The notes below the pieces were generated by a model. It did not search any database and had not been told where the DNA came from. It worked only from the letters and a program-made list of their open reading frames with translations. A stretch of 5,396 nt of DNA from positions 1 to 5,396 of the forward strand of contig SLHW01000058.1 in NCBI GenBank assembly GCA_007135955.1, read 5' to 3'. The position numbers were made by a program, and so were the translations under genes. How positions within the stretch are numbered: position 1 is the first letter of the stretch; each line of letters starts with the position of its first letter. Below are positions 1 to 4,611 of the stretch, in pieces. This DNA comes from Candidatus Saccharimonadota bacterium. GTDB lineage: Bacteria > Patescibacteriota > Saccharimonadia > Saccharimonadales > SLHW01.

Positions 1-129
1 CGAAAACTCCTGGGCTAAGTTATTGAAGCTTGAGCTGTCGCTTTGCCAGCCATGCAGACAAAGCAACACTGGCCCTTTGCCACTGTCGCGATATGAAACG
101 AGACAATCTTTTACAACAACTGTTTTCAT
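1..129 (-). CDS. alpha/beta-hydrolase fold protein, N-terminal fragment (cut by window edge)
   Basis: Reading leftward from an ATG at 129 gives 43 open codons that leave the window at base 1. The peptide starts MKTVVVKDCLVSYRDSGKGP, then a hydrophobic strand VLLCLHGW (residues 21-28) and QSDSSSFNNLAQEFS. A short beta start with Y-x-D-x-G-x-G-P, a hydrophobic strand ending in H-G-W and a Ser/Phe-rich turn is the usual N-terminal layout of alpha/beta hydrolases. In these, the HG segment forms the oxyanion region. The nucleophile elbow and the rest of the catalytic triad lie outside the window, so substrate and activity cannot be judged. No signal peptide is visible, which suggests a cytosolic enzyme. 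There is no Shine-Dalgarno sequence before the ATG. The gene is divergent from the PAP2 phosphatase gene across a 104-bp gap. Confidence 0.72.
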   Translation of the reverse strand, partial: MKTVVVKDCLVSYRDSGKGPVLLCLHGWQSDSSSFNNLAQEFS

Positions 130-139
130 AAGTAGGCTA

Positions 140-183
140 CTTTCATTATGCAGAGTATAGCTAGTATTGCTGCTTGATGAAAG
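140..183. promoter_or_regulatory. two-part dyad in the divergent promoter region
   Basis: CTTTCAT (140-146) is the exact reverse complement of ATGAAAG (177-183). Inside it, GCAG (150-153) pairs with CTGC (170-173) around the same centre (161.5), giving 11 matched positions with equal 3-nt internal gaps. The dyad covers a possible minus-strand -10 box TATACT (159-154) for the hydrolase and lies just upstream of the -35 box of the phosphatase gene. It could be an operator for the divergent pair or a transcribed hairpin. It could also be chance in AT-rich DNA. Confidence 0.3.
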
Positions 184-192
184 CTGAGACGA

Positions 193-221
193 TTGCCATC
201 GTAGTCATAAGCAGTTAAAAT
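193..221 (+). promoter_or_regulatory. sigma-70-type promoter for the PAP2 phosphatase gene
   Basis: TTGCCA (193-198, 5/6 to TTGACA) and TAAAAT (216-221, 5/6 to TATAAT) are separated by the optimal 17 bp. Transcription would start around 227-229, only about six bases before the ATG at 234. No Shine-Dalgarno sequence precedes that ATG, so the mRNA is probably near-leaderless. Confidence 0.6.
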
Positions 222-233
222 AATGCTTGAAGT

Positions 234-884
234 ATGGCAAAACAAAAAAAGAAAAAGACAACAGTAAAGAGGCGGCAAAAACGAAGCTTTTTTTATCGGA
301 CAGACTGGCATGTGCTGGCTGGGCTTTTGCTATTTACGGTAGCGACCCTTTTGACCCGCCCAGAGGAAGCTACTGCACTTGAAGAAGCGATATTCAACTT
401 CTTCTATGTTTCCAGCGGGGTGCTTGTGCCCTTCTTTTTTGTTATTACGCAGCTTGGTAGTATTCATTTTCTTGCTCTGCTGGCGCTACTCTATCTGTTT
501 CTGAAGCGTTATGTCATTATGCTCAGGCTGCTTATGACCGGGGCGTTAGCCTATTTGCTGACTGGAGTCGGTAAAGATTTATTCGGTCGCGGCCGACCAG
601 ATGAGCTATTTGGTGATGTAGTTGTTCATGATTACGTCGTACGAGGTCCGGGGTATCCGTCGGGTCATACAGCGATGGCAGTAGCAATAGGGGTAGTACT
701 ATATCGCTATTGTCCAAAAAAATGGCGCATTCCGATAGTAACCTTGACGTTTCTAGCGGCAATTTCGCGGATGTCGGTCGGAGTCCATACGCCACTAGAT
801 ATTTTAGGGGGAGCGGCAATCGGTTATTTGTCAGCGATGCTATTTGAGCGAGTAGAGCTGCGCGAGCGCACAAACGGTAAGTGA
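234..884 (+). CDS. PAP2-family membrane phosphatase (type 2 phosphatidic acid phosphatase-like)
   Basis: This 216-residue integral membrane protein carries the complete PAP2 signature: K114-x6-R121-P122, P142-S143-G144-H145 and S178-R179-x5-H185-x3-D189. In this family H185 is the phosphoryl-accepting nucleophile, assisted by D189, and H145 acts as general acid. Hydrophobic segments lie near residues 26-42, 57-75, 79-90, 93-112, 144-158, 166-178 and 187-204. The cytosolic N-terminus (residues 3-17) is very rich in Lys/Arg, which fits the positive-inside rule. Family members remove phosphate from lipid phosphates, including undecaprenyl pyrophosphate in cell-wall recycling (BcrC/PgpB-like). 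The exact substrate cannot be read from sequence. The length is normal for a minimal bacterial PAP2 protein. The start is supported by the promoter a few bases upstream. The gene ends in TGA followed at once by an in-frame TAA. Confidence 0.92.
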   Translation: MAKQKKKKTTVKRRQKRSFFYRTDWHVLAGLLLFTVATLLTRPEEATALEEAIFNFFYVSSGVLVPFFFVITQLGSIHFLALLALLYLFLKRYVIMLRLLMTGALAYLLTGVGKDLFGRGRPDELFGDVVVHDYVVRGPGYPSGHTAMAVAIGVVLYRYCPKKWRIPIVTLTFLAAISRMSVGVHTPLDILGGAAIGYLSAMLFERVELRERTNGK

Positions 885-927
885 TAAATATCATAGCGCA
901 GCGCTCGACCGATGAGCTATTATAAGA

Positions 928-948
928 GTGGAAGTGTGAGGCTTCCAC
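928..948. terminator. hairpin in the convergent gap, probably terminating the Fur-family gene
   Basis: GTGGAAG (928-934) and CTTCCAC (942-948) form a perfect 7-bp stem with a 7-nt loop. Read on the minus strand, the stem is followed by TCTTATAAT, a weak U-rich tract, so it best serves transcripts of the Fur-family gene. On the plus strand nothing U-rich follows. It lies one base from a second, stronger hairpin. Confidence 0.5.
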
Positions 949-949
949 C

Positions 950-974
950 GACCCTGGACGATACGTCCGGGGTC
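950..974. terminator. strong bidirectional hairpin between convergent genes
   Basis: Arms 950-960 (GACCCTGGACG) and 964-974 (CGTCCGGGGTC) form an 11-bp GC-rich stem with one T-G wobble and an ATA loop. On the plus strand it is followed by TTAAAGTTTA, so it can end transcripts of the phosphatase gene although the U-tract is imperfect. On the minus strand it begins 7 bases after the stop codon of the Fur-family gene and is backed up by the adjacent hairpin at 928-948. Confidence 0.6.
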
Positions 975-981
975 TTAAAGT

Positions 982-1407
982 TTACGAGTCTTTTTGCTGG
1001 CAGTCACTACAGTAGCCATGTAGTTCAATGTGGTGGTCTGTTATAGCAAATTCTTGCTGTTGGGCAATCTTTTCAATTGATTGCTCCAGGAGCCGATCTT
1101 CTGGCAGGGTAATAATCTGTCGACAACTAAGGCAGTGCGCATGGTGGTGATGATGGGTAAATTTATCGCTGAGCTCTAGTTTGTATTTCCAGCCAGTTGG
1201 TATTTTACGAACAATTCCGAGCTCTTCGAAAAGTGTAACTATTCGGTAGATGCTTGCTCGGTCAACTTTGCCACCTAGCCGATTAATGACTTCTCGCATG
1301 CTGATGGGCGCATGCTTGGCAAGTGTTTGACAAACGAGCAGTCGACTATTGGTCATACTGTAACCATTGTGTCGTAATTCGTGCTGTAATCGTTCGACTA
1401 CATTCAT
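982..1407 (-). CDS. Fur-family metal-dependent transcriptional regulator
   Basis: The product has 141 residues from the ATG at 1407. The N-terminal winged helix spans about 8-75, with a recognition-helix region D49-R-A-S-I-Y-R55 matching the family D-x-A-T-V-Y-R pattern. The C-terminal dimerisation domain has C92-x2-C95 and C133-x2-C136, the paired motifs that hold structural zinc, and H85-H89 plus H91 and H125-H126 in the usual sensory-site area. Family members repress (rarely activate) genes for iron, zinc, manganese or peroxide response. The subtype cannot be fixed here, so no symbol is given. Five consecutive histidines are more than usual. A GTG at 1425 would add six residues, but it directly follows an in-frame TAA and has no ribosome site. 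The ATG at 1407 is favoured because promoter spacing matches that of the operon at 4488. Autoregulation through the palindrome at 1457-1470 is plausible. Confidence 0.92.
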   Translation of the reverse strand: MNVVERLQHELRHNGYSMTNSRLLVCQTLAKHAPISMREVINRLGGKVDRASIYRIVTLFEELGIVRKIPTGWKYKLELSDKFTHHHHHAHCLSCRQIITLPEDRLLEQSIEKIAQQQEFAITDHHIELHGYCSDCQQKDS

Positions 1408-1416
1408 AGACGAGCT

Positions 1417-1445
1417 ACTATACACTTATTGCAACAAAATCGCAA
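1417..1445 (-). promoter_or_regulatory. proximal promoter of the Fur-family gene
   Basis: On the minus strand TTGCGA (1445-1440) and TATAGT (1422-1417, 5/6 to TATAAT) are 17 bp apart, with a T-run just upstream of the -35 box. The -10 box ends 9 bases before the ATG at 1407, giving a 5' leader of only a few bases. This agrees with the absence of a Shine-Dalgarno sequence. The -35 box lies inside the 20-bp element shared with the operon at 4488. Confidence 0.5.
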
Positions 1446-1449
1446 AAAA
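1430..1449 (-). repeat. shared 20-bp upstream element, copy 1
   Basis: The minus strand reads TTTTTTGCGA-T-TTT-G-TTGCA. The other copy (4511-4530) reads TTTTTTGCGA-C-TTT-T-TTGCA, giving 18 of 20 identical positions. The lower edge of this copy is 22 nt from the ATG at 1407, exactly as the other copy is 22 nt from the ATG at 4488. It contains the putative -35 box TTGCGA and a T-run that could act as an UP-like element. Alternatively it is a binding site for a shared regulator. Confidence 0.6.
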
Positions 1450-1456
1450 TGTTTTG

Positions 1457-1470
1457 TATCTATATAGATA
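1457..1470. promoter_or_regulatory. perfect 14-bp palindrome, candidate Fur-family operator
   Basis: TATCTATATAGATA is its own reverse complement. It sits in the divergent gap between the Fur-family gene and the small plus-strand gene. AT-rich palindromes with GATA/TATC halves resemble the style of Fur, Zur and PerR sites, though this is not a match to any one consensus. A possible distal minus-strand promoter overlaps it: TTGATA (1490-1485), an 18-bp spacer, then TATATA (1466-1461). Binding here could therefore control the regulator itself, and perhaps the small gene at 1522. Confidence 0.45.
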
Positions 1471-1493
1471 TCCAGTATTCTGTGTATCAAAGT

Positions 1494-1499
1494 TATAAA
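1494..1499 (+). promoter_or_regulatory. possible -10 box for the small gene at 1522
   Basis: TATAAA (5/6 to TATAAT) ends 22 bases before the ATG at 1522, which would give a leader of about 15 nt. No convincing -35 box lies 16-18 bp upstream, so this is tentative. The expected -35 position abuts the palindrome at 1457-1470. Confidence 0.3.
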
Positions 1500-1521
1500 G
1501 CAAACTCAGATTAGAGCCAGA

Positions 1522-1941
1522 ATGTTATCGCCAAACAAAGTCCACCAACAGAGATATCGAACCGAAAACGCATACGGTGCGCTTCGATTGGTGGGTATCA
1601 CGAACCAGGAAATTGCTAGGTTAGAGTCGTTGCACTTCGAGGGTAGCCTTCAGTCAACCGAAGTCCAGCAAAGAGCCACTGCACTACGAAAACAAGCCCG
1701 AAAGCTTCTAGAGATTGCTGGACTTGAACCAGATAAATATATCCATAAAGAGTTGACGGGACTTGTTAATTCATTGCCTTCTGAGTCATTGACTGGAGTT
1801 TTGTCGGTTCTTGGGACAACGGAACGAATGCTCGAAGAACTAGATTTTGCTGCACCAATGGAGCTTAGAACTCTTGAGGCCTGGGAAAAGCTCCCTGAAG
1901 AATATCGAGCAGGCGACACTACAGAAGCTTCAGCTCGTTAG
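1522..1941 (+). CDS. hypothetical small helical protein
   Basis: I do not recognise this 139-residue protein. It has no cysteine, signal peptide or membrane segment, and it looks largely alpha-helical. Residues about 29-66 form a charged helix rich in Gln, Arg and Leu, followed by a loop (LEPDKY, 69-73) and further helices near 75-85, 88-108 and 113-126. The C-terminus is short and polar. Codon use looks like that of its neighbours, which supports a real gene. The ATG at 1522 is the first in frame after the divergent promoter region; only a weak purine stretch precedes it. Its TAG stop shares bases with the TAA stop of the convergent 670-residue gene. It is divergent from the Fur-family gene across 114 bp containing the palindrome, so it may be controlled with it, but no function follows from that. 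Confidence 0.7.
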   Translation: MLSPNKVHQQRYRTENAYGALRLVGITNQEIARLESLHFEGSLQSTEVQQRATALRKQARKLLEIAGLEPDKYIHKELTGLVNSLPSESLTGVLSVLGTTERMLEELDFAAPMELRTLEAWEKLPEEYRAGDTTEASAR

Positions 1942-3950
1942 TTTTCGGGGCTTACTAGCAAGGCTGGAAACAGCTTTCTCAGTACTCCGAGTAGTCGGTG
2001 GTGTTTTTGGGTCAGCTGTTTGGAAAACGCCTGCTTGGAGCTCGATAAAAACTCCTGTTGATATTCGATATGACGCAGTTTTAAGAGTCCGGTAATAAAC
2101 TCAGCTGTTTGTTCGTCACTATCAGAGCGCAGCAGGGCAAGTAGCTTCTCGAGCTGCTGGTCATTGAGGCTAAGATTGTATTTTTCTAGCAACGGTAGTA
2201 CGGTCTTTGTATTTATTTGGTTTTCAGAGCGGTAAATTTCTAGCCTGGAATGAATTTCACGAGCTATGGCGTCTGCTTGTTGATCAAGTTTTAGCGCTGC
2301 TACCTCTTCAGCGTTACTGCTTGGCAAAGCTTCGCTCACGATTTTGGGCAATTGCTCTTCAGTCTGGCTTTCTGCTCCAGCTGAGCTACCGAGAATTGCC
2401 TCCACTGGAGTGAGCGGAATACTGTCAGTAATCTCTTCAATATCAATTGCTGATTCGGGCACAATCTCTGAGCTAGCCGTGGCTTCTTCTGCGTATAGCT
2501 GCTCAATATTTGACATGATCTGCTCAATGTCAAAGACTTCTTCTTCAGGGGTTGTTGTAGCTTCTATTTGCTGATTTGCTGTTGCTTCATTAGTTTGTAC
2601 GGCAGTATCACTTATCTCATTCGCTGCGGTGATTGCTTCGGCTTCTGTAAAGATAGCTTCTATATCTTGAACCGTATGAAGTTCGGACGAAGACACTTCA
2701 GTTGTTTTGGCTTCACCTTCAGCACGCTCGCTTGACAGGGTTGTTTGTTCTGGGGTGTCGATTGATACTCCTTCAGTCATTACATCGATAGTGCTTAGCT
2801 CATCTTCTAGGGAGTCAGTCGCCGCATCTTCAGGTGCGTATTCCTCAAAAGCATCAGCTTTACTAGTCTCAGTATCATTTTCTCGTGCTATGGTGGCTAG
2901 CTCGACATCATCCAGCAGCATTTCTTTAGCTTGAGCATCAGCTAAGCCTGCCTCAATAGGTGAATCAGCAGCTTCTGAGGCTAGGCTATTGGCTAATTCG
3001 GTAGCTTGATCAGATTGCTCAATTTCTGCTGCAGTTGGCACTGCTCCTTGATTTGTCTCAATGGGTGCAGCTGGAGCTGATTCAATGTCAGTTCTGATGG
3101 CTGCAGCTTCAATATCTAGCTTGCTGTTTTTTGTTTCGATGCTTTCGCTAACAGTTGTGCCTGAGCGCATTTCTGGCCCAGCACTTGTTGATGAACTAAA
3201 GTCGGCAGATTCGCTCATTGGAGCAGCAGCTTCTATTCTTGCTGGTGCAGATTGGATTGATTCACTAGCTGGCTTGGATTGTATCGTAGGTTGCTCCTTG
3301 CCGCTGATTGAAGTATCTGAACTTGACGTTCTCTGATGAGCGTCACCGGCTTCAGTCTTCGAAGGTGTGCTATCGATAGTTGCCTCCAGGGCTGGAGAGT
3401 GTTCCTTATTATTACCAGTTGCTGAGTTCTCTTGGTTAGTAACGGCCTGTTCTGGAATGACTTCTGTTGTTGGCGTCGTTTGAGCTACCTGTTCGACTGT
3501 CGCTGGAGCTTCATTTGATTCTTTTGAGCCAGGAGCTACTACTTTACTGGCTTCTGTAGTGTTATGGGAATGGTGTTGTTCGGCTGGATTGTGTTGAGTT
3601 GATTCACTCAATGACAGCGCAGTAGTTGGAGCACTTTTTTCTGATGATGAAAAAACATCATCTGAAAGCATCTTTGACTCACCATGTGAACAGTGGCTGT
3701 CGCAAACATGTCCACCGTGTATATGTTCCTGAGGCTTGGGTGCATTAATCGATGTTTCGGTAATAGCATCAAGACTTAGTGGGTTAACAGATTCCAGCGC
3801 GCTATCAGCAGCTAGTATTGACTCGCCGTGATTACAGTGCACGCTACAAGCGTGCTCGCTGCTGCCCAGGTCCGCCTCATGGGAGTGACCGTGACTATCA
3901 TGATTATGCGACTCCTGAACAACTGCAGGTCTTGGTGCTTGTTCAGGCAT
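1938..3950 (-). CDS. His/Cys-rich N-terminus, acidic disordered protein, putative metal-binding
   Basis: The 670-residue protein is of no family I recognise. Residues 15-24 are a His cluster (SHNHDSHGHSH). Residues 33-44 and 81-92 are two copies of H-x-C-x-x-H-C-x-H-G-E-S, which hold the only four cysteines in the protein. Further histidines lie at 76, 78, 120, 126, 127 and 129. Residues about 130-545 are low complexity, rich in Ser, Thr, Ala, Glu and Asp, and probably disordered. Residues about 548-660 look like a compact helical domain with more Lys, Arg and Leu. No Trp, signal peptide or membrane segment is visible, so it is probably cytosolic. Cys/His clusters like these commonly bind Zn, Ni, Co or Cu; that function is inferred. 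The start is well set by a Shine-Dalgarno site (AAGGA, 5-nt spacing) and an 8-bp overlap with the upstream gene, implying translational coupling. A scaffold or binding-partner role is an alternative. Confidence 0.85.
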   Translation of the reverse strand: MPEQAPRPAVVQESHNHDSHGHSHEADLGSSEHACSVHCNHGESILAADSALESVNPLSLDAITETSINAPKPQEHIHGGHVCDSHCSHGESKMLSDDVFSSSEKSAPTTALSLSESTQHNPAEQHHSHNTTEASKVVAPGSKESNEAPATVEQVAQTTPTTEVIPEQAVTNQENSATGNNKEHSPALEATIDSTPSKTEAGDAHQRTSSSDTSISGKEQPTIQSKPASESIQSAPARIEAAAPMSESADFSSSTSAGPEMRSGTTVSESIETKNSKLDIEAAAIRTDIESAPAAPIETNQGAVPTAAEIEQSDQATELANSLASEAADSPIEAGLADAQAKEMLLDDVELATIARENDTETSKADAFEEYAPEDAATDSLEDELSTIDVMTEGVSIDTPEQTTLSSERAEGEAKTTEVSSSELHTVQDIEAIFTEAEAITAANEISDTAVQTNEATANQQIEATTTPEEEVFDIEQIMSNIEQLYAEEATASSEIVPESAIDIEEITDSIPLTPVEAILGSSAGAESQTEEQLPKIVSEALPSSNAEEVAALKLDQQADAIAREIHSRLEIYRSENQINTKTVLPLLEKYNLSLNDQQLEKLLALLRSDSDEQTAEFITGLLKLRHIEYQQEFLSSSKQAFSKQLTQKHHRLLGVLRKLFPALLVSPEN
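3675..3710 (-). repeat. coding repeat 2: HxCxxHCxHGES motif
   Basis: This encodes residues 81-92 of the 670-residue protein, H-V-C-D-S-H-C-S-H-G-E-S. All seven fixed positions of the motif, plus the GES tail, match copy 1, which lies 48 residues earlier. A further HIHGG precedes it, giving a dense cluster of potential metal ligands. Confidence 0.75.
3819..3854 (-). repeat. coding repeat 1: HxCxxHCxHGES motif
   Basis: This encodes residues 33-44, H-A-C-S-V-H-C-N-H-G-E-S, following the His cluster at residues 15-24. Together with copy 2 it holds every cysteine of the protein. A conserved pattern of three His and two Cys within nine residues suggests one metal site per copy, or a shared site between copies. 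Confidence 0.75.
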
Positions 3951-4488
3951 AAGCTTCCTTTATGATGCTAGTTGCTTCAGTTTTTATAAGACGTAGGCTG
4001 CTTGACGATTGATTAACAACTAAGAAACGGTAGAACTCAAGACTTGGGACAATAAACAATGTCACAAAGATATTACTATTGTCGTTGTCCTCTCGTTTTC
4101 TTATGTCAAAGAGCAAGGGAATGCTGGCTTTCACCATGTTTTTCTCATTTCTAATCAGCCAAATATCTCGTAAATCTTGCCAGTTTTGATACTCTGCTAC
4201 GACTTCATGGGTCGGCTTGTTAAATGTGGCAAATCGCAAATCGAGTTGTTCTAGGTATCGATTATCGCAATCGCGCCTCAGCTGCTTTAGCTGCTGAGCA
4301 TCGCAGTTACCGATAGTGACTGACTGCTGGTTCTCAAGGAAAGGGTTAAGTAGCGATACTGCTGCAATGTTCTGGGTCGAGTCATGTCGCCAATCAGCGG
4401 TCATGTATATGTCGAGTTCAGAGAATTTTTGGTGTCGCAGAAAAAAATCAAAAAATGTATCGGAATTTTCAAAATGCATCCCTGACAT
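3943..4488 (-). CDS. hypothetical protein, first gene of a two-gene operon with the His/Cys-rich protein
   Basis: I do not recognise this 181-residue protein. It looks soluble with mixed alpha/beta structure: an aromatic N-terminal helix (F6-F16 region, FFDFFLRH), a strand-like LDIYMTADW (25-33), a helix around 64-74, a long Trp-containing helix (about 94-112), then hydrophobic strands SIPLLFDI (122-129) and NIFVTLFIVPSL (139-150). Only two cysteines are present (62, 74) and no metal-binding cluster is obvious. There is no signal peptide or membrane segment long enough to be certain. Its stop codon overlaps the start of the His/Cys-rich gene by 8 bp, so the two are almost certainly co-transcribed and may act together. 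The ATG at 4488 is chosen over the one at 4479 because its distance from the shared upstream element equals that of the Fur-family gene. No good Shine-Dalgarno site precedes it. Confidence 0.78.
   Translation of the reverse strand: MSGMHFENSDTFFDFFLRHQKFSELDIYMTADWRHDSTQNIAAVSLLNPFLENQQSVTIGNCDAQQLKQLRRDCDNRYLEQLDLRFATFNKPTHEVVAEYQNWQDLRDIWLIRNEKNMVKASIPLLFDIRKREDNDNSNIFVTLFIVPSLEFYRFLVVNQSSSSLRLIKTEATSIIKEAYA
3954..3960 (-). promoter_or_regulatory. Shine-Dalgarno site of the His/Cys-rich gene
   Basis: The minus strand reads AAGGAAG, with AAGGA 5 nt before the ATG at 3950. It lies inside the last codons of the upstream gene. It is the only clear ribosome-binding site in the window, and it belongs to the one gene that is internal to an operon. 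Confidence 0.75.
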
Positions 4489-4497
4489 TGTCCGGCG

Positions 4498-4526
4498 GTA
4501 ATCCTAAAAATGCAAAAAAGTCGCAA
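4498..4526 (-). promoter_or_regulatory. putative promoter of the two-gene operon
   Basis: By analogy with the Fur-family gene, TTGCGA (4526-4521) would be the -35 box and GATTAC (4503-4498) the -10 box after 17 bp, again 9 bases before the ATG. The -10 match is poor (3/6). The promoter may be weak or need an activator, or the shared sequence may act as an operator rather than a core promoter. Confidence 0.33.
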
Positions 4527-4530
4527 AAAA
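4511..4530 (-). repeat. shared 20-bp upstream element, copy 2
   Basis: This matches the copy at 1430-1449 at 18 of 20 positions and has the same 22-nt spacing to the ATG (here 4488). It suggests joint control of the Fur-family gene and this operon. The T-rich composition lowers its information content, but the matching GCGA and TTGCA parts and the equal spacing argue against chance. Confidence 0.6.
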
Positions 4531-4596
4531 CTCAACAGACTGCCACAAAAGTCAGATAGCCTATAAATGCTGGCGTGAAAGTCAAGTCTTACTGCA

Positions 4597-4605
4597 TGAT
4601 AGAAT
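4597..4605 (+). promoter_or_regulatory. extended -10 promoter of rmuC
   Basis: TG-A-TAGAAT fits the extended -10 pattern TGnTATAAT with 5/6 in the hexamer; such promoters need no good -35 box, and none is seen here. The box ends 6 bases before the ATG at 4612, so the transcript would start at or next to the ATG and be leaderless. No Shine-Dalgarno site is present upstream. Confidence 0.5.
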
Positions 4606-4611
4606 AAGCAT

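Noticed and set aside
126..311. Minus-strand 61-codon frame with a hydrophobic, Phe- and Cys-rich peptide
   Set aside because: It overlaps the Lys-rich start of the PAP2 gene in antisense and the promoter region; the hydrophobic look comes from complementing A-rich codons.
532..948. Open frame of 138 codons on the minus strand opposite the PAP2 gene
   Set aside because: It lies almost wholly antisense to a gene with complete catalytic motifs, its peptide shows no domain, and it would cover the terminator hairpins.
1407..1425. GTG at 1425 as start of the Fur-family gene
   Set aside because: It follows directly on an in-frame TAA, lacks a ribosome site, and would place the start upstream of the putative -10 box; the ATG at 1407 matches the spacing seen at 4488.
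1847..2095. Plus-strand frame of 82 codons crossing the convergent junction
   Set aside because: It overlaps two better supported genes in other frames and has no start signal.
2344..3336. Several plus-strand frames rich in Ser, Ala and Val opposite the 670-residue gene
   Set aside because: They are antisense shadows of its Glu/Ser/Ala/Thr-rich codons; they lack ribosome sites and are broken into pieces, while the minus-strand frame is open for 2 kb.
1938..3950. Idea that the His-rich protein is a metal transporter of the CDF or ZIP type
   Set aside because: Those families have His loops but also several membrane helices; none is present here.
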